A stretch of DNA of 39,309 bases from Desulfurellales bacterium. Lineage in GTDB: Bacteria > Campylobacterota_A > Desulfurellia > Desulfurellales > Hippeaceae. The notes under the pieces were generated by a model. That model saw only the letters and a list, made by a program, of their open reading frames with translations, was not told where the DNA came from and searched no databases. A program made the position numbers and the translations under genes. The stretch is taken from contig JALUBE010000026.1 of the NCBI GenBank assembly GCA_027045065.1, positions 1-39,309 on the forward strand, read 5' to 3'. This document shows positions 13,690-22,815 of this stretch, in pieces. Position 1 is the stretch's first letter; every line of letters begins with the position of its first letter.

Positions 13690-15021
13690 CTAATTCTGGA
13701 AAGTTAAGGGCTTTGATTGATAAATCTCGTAGTATTTTTCTCTGGCATCCTTCTTGCCCTTTGCTTGATACATGGTCATATCGGCTTTATATAGGACCTC
13801 ATCGGCACCAATGTCTTCACCTGTGTATATGTAAACACCCATGCTCAAGCCCACTTTCGCTTCATTTCCGCCACTTAACACAATGGGTTTTTTAAGCTCC
13901 TTTTCAATCTTATCAAAAATTCTGTATAAATCATCCAAACTCTTTATATTCTCAAGCAAAACAACAAACTCATCTCCACCCCACCTTGCAACAAAATCAG
14001 ATTTTCTCAAATTCTCCTTAAGTCTCTCAGATATTACTTTTAAAACTTCATCGCCTTTGTCATGGCCCAAATTGTCGTTTATCGGTTTAAAATCATCGAG
14101 ATCTATAAAACAAACAACCAATGCACTGTTGTTTCTCTTTGCCCTCTCCATAGCCCTTTCAAGCTCTTCTTCCAATGCATACCTGTTATAAAGGCCCGTT
14201 AAAGCGTCATGGAGAGCCTGTTTTTTAAGGTTCTCTCTAAGTTTATGAACCTCCGTTGTGTCTATAGCGCTCCAAATAACGGCTCTTCTTTTATCTGGCA
14301 ATATTACAATCGATCCCGTAACTTCAGCCCAAACCACAGAACCATCTTTACCTTTAAAACAGTACTCCACAGTCTTCAGTTCATCTTTACTTTGGGTTAC
14401 GATCTCAAAAACCTTCGCAAAGTCTTCATAATACTGCTCATTTATGTGTATTACAGATGCATTTTTTCCAACGACATCTTCCTTTGAATATCCCGAAATC
14501 TTTATGAATGCTGGATTTACATCCAAAATGGTTCTATTTTCATCAACAATCAACATCATTGCGGGGTTCCTTTTGAACAAGGTTTCGAAATAATCAAGTG
14601 AATTTTTTAAGCTTTCTTGCACCGTTCTAAGCTCCCTTTCCGATGACTTCTGCCTTGTTATGTCAATAGAATAATGTAGGCAAAGATTTTCAGATATTGG
14701 TATCCACCAAGATTCATAATGCCTATCTTTCACGCAAACATCAATATTCTTTGGCTCACTGCTATTTAATGCCTCATCAAGCTTACAAAAAGTGCATCTC
14801 ATATCATTTGTTACAATTCCCTTTTCATAAAGCCTTTTGAGTTCCTCAGGCAAGGTTTCTCCATTCCAAAACTCCTTCCAGCACACTCCATTAGTCTTGA
14901 CACCAAACAGCTCTTTAGAAGGCCTGTTTTGATAGAGTATCCTATACTCCCTATCTATGATCATTACCGGAATGTTAACCAAATCCAAGATCTTCTGTGT
15001 AAACTCAAAATCCTCTAACAT
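13690..15021 (-). CDS. PAS-PAS-GGDEF diguanylate cyclase
   Basis: 443 aa; two PAS modules then HDALTGLYNRYALEEEL ... RWGGDEF with RKSD I-site five residues upstream. Confidence 0.93.
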   Translation of the reverse strand: MLEDFEFTQKILDLVNIPVMIIDREYRILYQNRPSKELFGVKTNGVCWKEFWNGETLPEELKRLYEKGIVTNDMRCTFCKLDEALNSSEPKNIDVCVKDRHYESWWIPISENLCLHYSIDITRQKSSERELRTVQESLKNSLDYFETLFKRNPAMMLIVDENRTILDVNPAFIKISGYSKEDVVGKNASVIHINEQYYEDFAKVFEIVTQSKDELKTVEYCFKGKDGSVVWAEVTGSIVILPDKRRAVIWSAIDTTEVHKLRENLKKQALHDALTGLYNRYALEEELERAMERAKRNNSALVVCFIDLDDFKPINDNLGHDKGDEVLKVISERLKENLRKSDFVARWGGDEFVVLLENIKSLDDLYRIFDKIEKELKKPIVLSGGNEAKVGLSMGVYIYTGEDIGADEVLYKADMTMYQAKGKKDAREKYYEIYQSKPLTFQN

Positions 15022-15101
15022 TCAACACAACTCTCTCAACCTATTTAAACTTTCTTAATTATATAAAATTTTATTTAAAAATCTACTTAAATTTAGAAGT
15101 G

Positions 15102-16076
15102 TTACGCATCAGTTATCTTAAAATCGTGTTTATACTCATTCGGATCGCTTAAAACGCCAAAGCCTTTTCTTTCTACGGCCTTTAACAACTCTGAGTTACG
15201 TGAAAAGAACCTAACGCCAACACCTTTCTTTGTAAGTTCGTATGCAAGGTGCACAAAAATCTCAAGGTTTTCCCTATTCTCTACTAAAAAGAGTGCCTTT
15301 TTTGGAACCTCGTCTATCCTTATCTGATGAACGTCACTGTTAATGTCCATCAGCTCAGGCTTTTCAATCAAAAGCTCAACAACGTTTTTGAGGTTAAAAA
15401 CCTTTCCTTTAGACTCAAGCTCATAAAAAACGGCATTCATAAACTCCAAATCCGCAATCGTGTCAACAGAAATTCTGTGACTTACTTTGTAAAAAATGTC
15501 TTCGCATTCAATACAATCTATTTTAAATAGATCACTCCTCAAACCCACAACGGGAAAATGGTGCTCCCTCAAGTTTGGCTTATCAGACAGTTTATCCGCT
15601 AACTCCCAACACTTTCTCCTATAAACACCAACACTTGAATGTATAGGATATCGACCATCTTTTTCACAAAAACCAACATAGTCAAGCTCTTTGTTTACTA
15701 AAATCTTCTCTATACGCTTTGCTACGGCTTCAGGCCAAACCAGCGGACAATCGCCGCTCACCAGAACCGGAATATCAGCTTCAAACTCGATAGCCGCTTT
15801 AGTCAATCTACCCACTACATCGTTAACATCACCCTTATACCAAAAGAGCTTTACACCGTTCTCCTTTGCCACATCAATTAATGGCCTATTATCTTCTTCA
15901 TCTACCGTTGCAATAACAATATCGTCCAAATACCCTACCTGCTTGATAAAATGGATTGTCCAATCGATCATTCGTCTGTCGCCAATTGTCTTTAGGTGTT
16001 TATTAGGTAATCTTGATGAAGATAGTCTTGCTACAATAAATGCTACAACACGCTCATCTTTCACCATATCGTCCAC
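15102..16076 (-). CDS. Cytidylyltransferase-like (SpsF/acylneuraminate cytidylyltransferase family) protein with C-terminal extension
   Basis: VVAFIVARLSSSRLPNKHLKTIGDRRMIDWTIHFIKQ nucleotidyltransferase motif; VSGDCPLVWPEAV; SVDTIADLEFM. Confidence 0.82.
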   Translation of the reverse strand: MDDMVKDERVVAFIVARLSSSRLPNKHLKTIGDRRMIDWTIHFIKQVGYLDDIVIATVDEEDNRPLIDVAKENGVKLFWYKGDVNDVVGRLTKAAIEFEADIPVLVSGDCPLVWPEAVAKRIEKILVNKELDYVGFCEKDGRYPIHSSVGVYRRKCWELADKLSDKPNLREHHFPVVGLRSDLFKIDCIECEDIFYKVSHRISVDTIADLEFMNAVFYELESKGKVFNLKNVVELLIEKPELMDINSDVHQIRIDEVPKKALFLVENRENLEIFVHLAYELTKKGVGVRFFSRNSELLKAVERKGFGVLSDPNEYKHDFKITDA

Positions 16077-16831
16077 CCACCATCCACAACCAAGTTATGG
16101 CCCGTTATAAATGAGGATGCATCACTCGCCAAAAGAACCAAAGCACCTTTCAAATCCTCGGGTTTTCCTATCCTCCCCAAGGGAACCTTGTCCTTCAAAT
16201 TCTCAACAAACCCTTCAAACTTTTGAATGGATTGAGAGGGGAAAGGACCTGGCGATATGCAGTTTACCCTGATGCCCCTCTCTGCTAACTTAACGGCATA
16301 GTAGCGTGTCATCTGTATCACACCGGACTTTGCAACGCCATAATGTGGCGGGCTCATAAATTGCTCAAAACCATTGTAAATCCTAAAGTCTGGAGAGACA
16401 ATGCCATACATAGACGAAATATTTACTATGCTCGAGCCCTTTTTCATATAAGGTACAACCTCTCTAATACATCTAAAAACACTATTCAAAACGCCATTGA
16501 TACCCCTATTCCACGTCTCATCGTCCATAAACGCCGATCCAAAATCAAGCGACACGGCATTGTTAACTAAAACGTCAATTTTGCCATTTTCATTGTAAAC
16601 CACTGAAAAAGCCTCTTTAATGGAATTTGTATCTAAAATGTCAAGATAAACAAATTCAACATTTTCTGTATCTTTAAATACATCTAAAAACCTATCCCTG
16701 TTCCTTGCTGCAACATAGACCTTGGCTTGCGCTTCATGTAAAGCCTCAACAAATGCCCTACCCAAGTGACCGTATCCGCCTGTAACTATAGCAACCTTAC
16801 CATCAAGCTTGAAACTATCCAAAACGTTCAA
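16061..16831 (-). CDS. Short-chain dehydrogenase/reductase (classical SDR)
   Basis: 256 aa; TGGYGHLGRAF cofactor loop, NNAVSLD, YGVAKSG (YxxxK), HNLVVDGGWTIW C-terminus. Confidence 0.93.
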   Translation of the reverse strand: MNVLDSFKLDGKVAIVTGGYGHLGRAFVEALHEAQAKVYVAARNRDRFLDVFKDTENVEFVYLDILDTNSIKEAFSVVYNENGKIDVLVNNAVSLDFGSAFMDDETWNRGINGVLNSVFRCIREVVPYMKKGSSIVNISSMYGIVSPDFRIYNGFEQFMSPPHYGVAKSGVIQMTRYYAVKLAERGIRVNCISPGPFPSQSIQKFEGFVENLKDKVPLGRIGKPEDLKGALVLLASDASSFITGHNLVVDGGWTIW

Positions 16832-17689
16832 TTAAAACCTCCAATTTATCGGCAAAATAATTTTTTCATCATATTCCCTAAAATAGTCCCAATCAACATT
16901 TGTAATTTTCTCAACTATACTATCGTCCAAATCCGTGTTTTTCTTAAACTGATCAAACGAATCCACACCAATAATCACTCTATCAACACATTCATTAGTT
17001 AAAGCCCAAAACAACAACAACTTCTCTAAAGGAACATCCAAATCATGGGAAATTTGGTGTAATCTTTTAATCTTCTCTTTAACTGGATCAAAAAACTTTG
17101 GCAATCTGTCAAGATCCACAAAAAACAACCCCTGTAAAAAAACAGACCTCACGTGCACCTCAACATCTTTCTCTTTCAACATACAAAAGTACTTTTCAAA
17201 TCTTCTATCAAAGATGTTGTAGGGAACTTGGATTAGATCAAACTCTACGGACTTCTCTAAAAGAAAATCGAGATCTTCCAAAAAATAAAGAGAAAAACCT
17301 ACCTTTTTTGTTAACCCTTTTTCCTTCAAGCCCAAAACCTTTTCCCAGGCAGTTAAATTGCTCTTTAAGAATTCAAAATGGTGGCATAAATATCCGTAAA
17401 AACGCTCAATTTTTAACCTCTTCAGGCTGATATCTATGGCAATCCCAGGATCCAAATCCTTGGGAAACTTGGAAACAACCTTGAACTGCCCCAAACCGTT
17501 AAACCTGCCGAGAATGGCTTCGCTTTCGCCATAAGAATAGGCTGTATCAATGAGATCAATCCCTTTGTCCCAGGCATAATTCAGGATCTTTTGAACCTCA
17601 TCTTTTTTAACCCTTCCAAATTTATTGTTTATGCCATAATCCAACCCAAACTGAACTGTTCCTAAACCTATTCTCTCAACAACACCCAT
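16832..17689 (-). CDS. Aldo/keto reductase
   Basis: 285 aa; LGTVQFGLDYGINNKFGRV, DTAYSYGESEAILGRF, QVPYNIFDRRFE. Confidence 0.9.
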   Translation of the reverse strand: MGVVERIGLGTVQFGLDYGINNKFGRVKKDEVQKILNYAWDKGIDLIDTAYSYGESEAILGRFNGLGQFKVVSKFPKDLDPGIAIDISLKRLKIERFYGYLCHHFEFLKSNLTAWEKVLGLKEKGLTKKVGFSLYFLEDLDFLLEKSVEFDLIQVPYNIFDRRFEKYFCMLKEKDVEVHVRSVFLQGLFFVDLDRLPKFFDPVKEKIKRLHQISHDLDVPLEKLLLFWALTNECVDRVIIGVDSFDQFKKNTDLDDSIVEKITNVDWDYFREYDEKIILPINWRF

Positions 17690-17905
17690 AATTAAAACCT
17701 TTCCCTTACAATCCTATCCTGATTCGAGAAACATTATCAAATGCCTCTTTTAGACTTATATTTCAACAGAGAACGTAAGTCAATAGCTAAAGGTTTAAAT
17801 TGTCTTTTCAACCTTTCAAGGTGTTTTAAATTTTGAACTTGATTTTTTTTAAAAAACGATATATTGTTCATAATAATGAAAAGATTTTTTAAAAGGAGGT
17901 GTACC

Positions 17906-19540
17906 ATGCGCAATACCATAGCAAAAGTACCGTATCCGGTAAATGAGCCTGTTTACTCTTATGCTCCAGGAACAGAGGAGAGGGAGAAGCTTAAAGAAGC
18001 TATTAAGGAAATCAAATCTAAACAAATAGAAATCCCTCTAATTATTGGCGGCGAGGAAATAAAGACAGGTAAAACTCAAGAGATAATAGAGCCGCACAAT
18101 ACAAAATCAGTACTTGGCGTATTCCACAAACCAACAGAAAAAGAAGTAAAAATGGCTATTGAGGCGGCTATTGCGGCTCAGAAAAAATGGAGAGAATACG
18201 ATTGGATAGATAGAGCTGCTATCTTTATGAAAGCAGCAGAACTTTTGAGCAAAAAGTATAGATTTTTAATCAATGCAGCCACTATGCTCACAATGAGTAA
18301 AAATGTTTTTCAGGCAGAAATTGACTCGGCGTGTGAATTAATTGACTTCTTAAGATTTAACGTCTATTACATGCAAAAAATTTATGAAGATCAGCCACTT
18401 CATTCTCCTTACGGCACATGGAACATCATGCAATACAGACCATTAGAAGGCTTCATCTTTGCCGTACCACCGTTTAACTTCGTTTCTATCTCTGGAAATC
18501 TACCAACGGCTCCTGCAATAATGGGTAACGTTGTAGTATGGAAACCAGCTGCAAACAGTGTTTATGCACCATATATCTTCATGAAAGTATTGCAAGAAGC
18601 AGGTTTACCCGATGGAGTTATTAATTTTATACCCGGGGACGGTCCAGATGTAGGTCCATATGTATTTTCATCTGAACACTTTGCAGGCTTACACTTCACA
18701 GGTAGCGTAAAAACATTCCAGTGGATGTGGAAAACTATAGGAGACAATATAACTAAGTACAAAACATATCCAAGAATCGTAGGTGAAACAGGCGGAAAGG
18801 ACTATATATTTGCCCACAAATCGGCTAATAGAAAAAAACTCATTACCGCAATTGTAAGGGGAGCCTACGAATATCAAGGTCAAAAATGTTCCGCCGTCTC
18901 AAGATTATACCTGCCAAAGAGCATGTGGAACGAGATAAAAGACGAGCTCTTTGCAGAGATCGATAAAATCAAAATGGGTTCTCCTGAAGATTTCACAAAC
19001 TTCATGAACGCCGTAATAGATAGAAAAGCTTTCGACAAAATAGTGAAATACATAGAGTATGCAAAAACCGCATCTGATGCAGAAATAGTTAAAGGCGGTG
19101 GATACGACGACTCCGTAGGTTATTTTATTGAGCCAACGATAATCTTAACGGAGAATCCACACTTTAAGACGATGGAAGAGGAGATCTTCGGTCCTGTGGT
19201 AACCGTATATCCTTACGATGATGATAAATACGTTGAAACACTACATCTATGCGACGAGACAAGTCCATACGGTTTGACAGGCTCTATCTTTAGCGAGGAC
19301 AGGGATGCAACAAGGGTAGCCATCGACATACTCGAGAACAGTGCAGGAAACTTCTATATAAACGATAAACCAACAGGTGCCGTAGTGGGTCAGCAACCAT
19401 TCGGAGGTTCAAGGGCAAGCGGAACAAACGATAAGGCTGGAAGCCATTTGAACCTCTTAAGGTGGGTAACACCAAGGGCAATAAAAGAAAACTTCTTGTC
19501 TCCAGAAAACTTTGAATATCCATTTATGAAAGAGGAGTAA
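17906..19540 (+). CDS. L-glutamate gamma-semialdehyde (delta-1-pyrroline-5-carboxylate) dehydrogenase, ALDH4A1-like
   Basis: ALDH motifs GETGGKD and QGQKCSAVSRLY; C-terminus GNFYINDKPTGAVVGQQPFGGSRASGTNDKAG; start placed at MRNTIAKV after AAAAGGAGGTG RBS; followed by proline dehydrogenase. Confidence 0.93.
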   Translation: MRNTIAKVPYPVNEPVYSYAPGTEEREKLKEAIKEIKSKQIEIPLIIGGEEIKTGKTQEIIEPHNTKSVLGVFHKPTEKEVKMAIEAAIAAQKKWREYDWIDRAAIFMKAAELLSKKYRFLINAATMLTMSKNVFQAEIDSACELIDFLRFNVYYMQKIYEDQPLHSPYGTWNIMQYRPLEGFIFAVPPFNFVSISGNLPTAPAIMGNVVVWKPAANSVYAPYIFMKVLQEAGLPDGVINFIPGDGPDVGPYVFSSEHFAGLHFTGSVKTFQWMWKTIGDNITKYKTYPRIVGETGGKDYIFAHKSANRKKLITAIVRGAYEYQGQKCSAVSRLYLPKSMWNEIKDELFAEIDKIKMGSPEDFTNFMNAVIDRKAFDKIVKYIEYAKTASDAEIVKGGGYDDSVGYFIEPTIILTENPHFKTMEEEIFGPVVTVYPYDDDKYVETLHLCDETSPYGLTGSIFSEDRDATRVAIDILENSAGNFYINDKPTGAVVGQQPFGGSRASGTNDKAGSHLNLLRWVTPRAIKENFLSPENFEYPFMKEE

Positions 19541-19544
19541 AAAT

Positions 19545-20447
19545 ATGTCTATCTTCAACAAAAGTGTAAGCATATTTATAGATAAAGTACCACCGGGCGC
19601 CATTGCGCCCTTTGCTAAACGATACATTGCAGGCCCTGAATTAACCGATGCCATTGAGCTTACAAAGAAGCTAAATTCTCAGGGTGCCATGACCACAATA
19701 GATGTACTTGGCGAATTTGTAAACACAAAAGAAGAAACAATTTACTACAGAAACTTAGCTATTAAGGTGCTCGAAGCAATTGACAAAAACAAATTAGACG
19801 CCAACTTATCTTTAAAACTCACACAAATGGGCTTAAAGCTATCAAAAGCTCTATGTTTAGATAACATAGAAAAGATCTTTGAGAAAGCAAAAGAGCTGGG
19901 TATTTTTGTAAGGATAGATATGGAGGACTCAACCTGCACAGATGACACATTAGAAATTTATAGAAACTATAGAGACAAATACAACATAGGAACCGTATTA
20001 CAAGCTTACATGAGGAGAACAATAGATGACATAAACAAACTATCAGACGGAAGACTCAACTTTAGGTTGTGCAAAGGTATATACGACGAGCCGAGGGAAA
20101 TTGCTTACAAAGACAAGGAAATCATAAGGAGCAATTATATATGGTGTTTAGAGGAACTTCTAATTAAAAAAGCTTACGTGGGAATCGCGACACACGATGA
20201 ATACTTGGTTTTCCACGCTGAAAGATTACTAAAAAAATATGGATACAAACGGGACGAATACGAGTTCCAAATGTTGCTTGGCGTTGATGAACAGCTCCGC
20301 TCAATAATCATAAACAGGGGCCATAGATTAAGGGTTTACGTTCCTTTTGGCAAGGATTGGTTGCCTTACTCAATCAGAAGACTCAAAGAGAATCCCAACA
20401 TTATGAAATCGGCCATAGAGGGATACATAAAGAAATATCAAAGATAG
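19545..20447 (+). CDS. Proline dehydrogenase
   Basis: 300 aa TIM-barrel; VRIDMEDSTCTDDTLEIYR, GTVLQAYMRRT, RLCKGIYDEP, GIATHDEYLV, YVPFGKDWLPYSIRRLKENP. Confidence 0.93.
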   Translation: MSIFNKSVSIFIDKVPPGAIAPFAKRYIAGPELTDAIELTKKLNSQGAMTTIDVLGEFVNTKEETIYYRNLAIKVLEAIDKNKLDANLSLKLTQMGLKLSKALCLDNIEKIFEKAKELGIFVRIDMEDSTCTDDTLEIYRNYRDKYNIGTVLQAYMRRTIDDINKLSDGRLNFRLCKGIYDEPREIAYKDKEIIRSNYIWCLEELLIKKAYVGIATHDEYLVFHAERLLKKYGYKRDEYEFQMLLGVDEQLRSIIINRGHRLRVYVPFGKDWLPYSIRRLKENPNIMKSAIEGYIKKYQR

Positions 20448-20465
20448 CCCTGCCTCACGGCGGGG
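20448..20465. terminator. Hairpin between convergent genes
   Basis: CCCTGCC-TCAC-GGCGGGG stem-loop (7 bp with one G.U) spanning the 7-nt gap and the minus-strand stop; no strong T-tract. Confidence 0.4.
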
Positions 20466-21567
20466 TTATCCCCTTTTCATAGATCCTGTAAGTCTTGTAG
20501 TGTTCAGCACCCATCTTCAGAATGGGCTTATTGATGGCATCGTTGTCTTCCAACGTCCAAGAAAGCTCACCGCCCTTTCCGCCACGTTTTTCAACCACTT
20601 CGAAGCTTTTTATATAAAGTAAAAGATCAACACCCATCTTCCTACATTCTGGCAAAACACCGAGCGTAATCAACCTATAGTTGTCTATCTTTTTTAACCT
20701 GTACAGGGCTTTTAATGCATTAAAAGGTGTTATCTTTCCCCCCAAACCCTTAAGTGCTTGATTGAAATCCGGCACTATTGCTGAAAAACCACAGGGTTTG
20801 CCTTCTCTATAAGCAAAGATCACAAGTTCTTCAGGCACCATTGTTTTAAAATCCTCAACGCCGTATCTAAACTCCTCATATGTCGGTGGCACAAAACCCC
20901 AGTTGTTCTTCCACGCCTCACAGTACAAGTAGTGGATCGTTTTTACATCCTCTTCGAAGCTCTTACGAGAAAAATGCCTCAGCTCAATGCCAAATTTTTT
21001 TTGAACATAACTTGCAAGCTTTAGCAACTTCTCTTTGGGTTTGTTGGCAGTTGTCAGGTAGAAGGCGTATAAATCCTTCACCTTTTTAAAACCATATCCC
21101 TCGATCAAATCTATATAATAAGCCCTGTTGTATGGCATCATAAAAACAGGCTCTTGAAAAAAGCCCTTAACAAGCAATCCACTGATATCGTTCATGGATG
21201 GGCTAATAGGCCCCCTAATCACATTGAGGCCGTTTTCGTACAAAAACCCTTCAGCCTTTTCAAAAAGCAAAGAAGCCACATCTTTATCATTAATGCACTC
21301 AAAGAAACCAAAGAAACCGACCTTGTCATTGTGGAATTCATTGTGGCGCTTATTGACAATTACCGCAATCCTTCCCACAGGTTTTTCGTCTTCGTATGCA
21401 ATGAACAAAGCCCTTTTAGCATACCTATAAAACGGGTTGTGCTTATCATCTATCATTTTCTTTTCTTCTTCAATTAAAGGCTGTACGTATAATCGGTCAT
21501 CTTTGTAAAAAAGAGGAGCAATCCTAACGAAAAGGTCAAGATCTTCTGTTTGCTCAACACGTATCAT
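20455..21567 (-). CDS. Large GNAT-fold acyltransferase (candidate N-acyltransferase acting with the SPT-like enzyme)
   Basis: 370 aa; [38 protein letters not shown]-terminal GNAT-like [24 protein letters not shown] overlap with the upstream gene. Confidence 0.75.
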   Translation of the reverse strand: MIRVEQTEDLDLFVRIAPLFYKDDRLYVQPLIEEEKKMIDDKHNPFYRYAKRALFIAYEDEKPVGRIAVIVNKRHNEFHNDKVGFFGFFECINDKDVASLLFEKAEGFLYENGLNVIRGPISPSMNDISGLLVKGFFQEPVFMMPYNRAYYIDLIEGYGFKKVKDLYAFYLTTANKPKEKLLKLASYVQKKFGIELRHFSRKSFEEDVKTIHYLYCEAWKNNWGFVPPTYEEFRYGVEDFKTMVPEELVIFAYREGKPCGFSAIVPDFNQALKGLGGKITPFNALKALYRLKKIDNYRLITLGVLPECRKMGVDLLLYIKSFEVVEKRGGKGGELSWTLEDNDAINKPILKMGAEHYKTYRIYEKGITPP

Positions 21568-22745
21568 ATTACGCCTAATTCTTTTCCTACTTTGTAGAGC
21601 TTATCCAAAGCAAAGTCTATCTGATCAAACGTATGTGTAGCCATTAAGCTCAATCTAATTAAAGCCTTATTCGGCGGGACAGCAGGAGACACAACGGGGT
21701 TTACAAACAAACCCTCGTCAAAGAGCATACGCCTCATCCTCAAAACCTTTTCGTCATCGCCTATAACCAAAGGAATAATGGGTGTGCAGCTTGTTCCAGT
21801 GTCATAGCCCATCTCTTGAACACCCTTTCTCATCCTGTCAGTGTTTGCCCACAGTTTATCTATTAATTCAGGTTCATTCTCCATAATATCAAGGGCAGCC
21901 AAAACCGCTGCTGTGGAGGCTGGGGTTATACTTGCTGAAAAAATGAGACTTCTCGCAAAGTGTCTCAAGTAATCGATAACCTCCTTATCCGCCGCTAAAA
22001 ATCCTCCCAAAGAGGCAAATGATTTACTGAACGTTCCCATTATTATGTCAACGTCATCTTCCAAACCAAAGTGGTTTGCTGTACCCCTGCCGTTTTTACC
22101 CAAAACGCCAAAGGAATGGGCGTCATCCACCATTAAACGCGCATTGTATTTCTTTTTCAGTTTGACCATTTCGGGTAGATTTGCTATGTCTCCATCCATG
22201 CTGTAAACACCATCGACCACGATGAGCTTTCCCGCGTCAAACTCTAAGGATGAAAGAACCTTCTCCAATGATTCCATGTCATTATGTAAAAACCTCTTAA
22301 CCGTTCCGTAGGACAGTCTCGAACCATCAACGATGCTTGCATGATCAGACTTATCCAAGATCACATATTCGCCCTTACCCACAAGACCCGCTATAGCACC
22401 TAAATTGGCTTGGAATCCTGTGCTAAACAGAATTGCGTCCTCTTTGTTGACAAAAGCCGCAAGTCTTTCCTCTAACTCCTCATGTATATCCAACGTACCG
22501 TTTAAGAACCTCGAACCTGCGCATGCCGTGCCGTATTTATCAATTGCCTTTTTTGCAGCCTCTTTTACCTTTGGATGAACGGTCAAACCAAGGTAGCTGT
22601 TTGAACCAAGCATCAAAACCCTTCTGCCGTTAATTATGACCTCTGTGTCCTGTTCTGAAGATATGGGCTGAAAGTAAGGATATAATCCTGCCTTTCTTGT
22701 TTCTTCTGCCGTCTTAAAGTTATAACATTTATCAAAAAGATCCAT
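21564..22745 (-). CDS. Serine palmitoyltransferase-like alpha-oxoamine synthase (PLP-dependent)
   Basis: 393 aa; [119 protein letters not shown]. Confidence 0.85.
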   Translation of the reverse strand: MDLFDKCYNFKTAEETRKAGLYPYFQPISSEQDTEVIINGRRVLMLGSNSYLGLTVHPKVKEAAKKAIDKYGTACAGSRFLNGTLDIHEELEERLAAFVNKEDAILFSTGFQANLGAIAGLVGKGEYVILDKSDHASIVDGSRLSYGTVKRFLHNDMESLEKVLSSLEFDAGKLIVVDGVYSMDGDIANLPEMVKLKKKYNARLMVDDAHSFGVLGKNGRGTANHFGLEDDVDIIMGTFSKSFASLGGFLAADKEVIDYLRHFARSLIFSASITPASTAAVLAALDIMENEPELIDKLWANTDRMRKGVQEMGYDTGTSCTPIIPLVIGDDEKVLRMRRMLFDEGLFVNPVVSPAVPPNKALIRLSLMATHTFDQIDFALDKLYKVGKELGVI

Positions 22746-22776
22746 ACTGCCTTCTCCCCTTTAAATGATTTTTACT

Positions 22777-22803
22777 TCTATAAAAAAAATGCCTTCTTGT
22801 CAA
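22777..22803 (-). promoter_or_regulatory. Putative sigma70 promoter for SPT-like/GNAT operon
   Basis: Minus strand perfect TTGACA (22803-22798), ~15 nt to TATAGA (22782-22777). Confidence 0.45.
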
Positions 22804-22815
22804 GAACGACAGGAG

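Noticed and set aside
13145-13693. 182 aa plus-strand ORF antisense to the SUMF1-fold gene
   Set aside because: Fully antisense to a gene with clear family motifs and signal peptide; no recognisable domain.
21564-22745. Annotation as 2-amino-3-ketobutyrate CoA ligase (kbl) or BioF
   Set aside because: Motifs [14 protein letters not shown] and [12 protein letters not shown]...[12 protein letters not shown] look more SPT-like; no tdh or bio genes adjacent. Not excluded without phylogeny.
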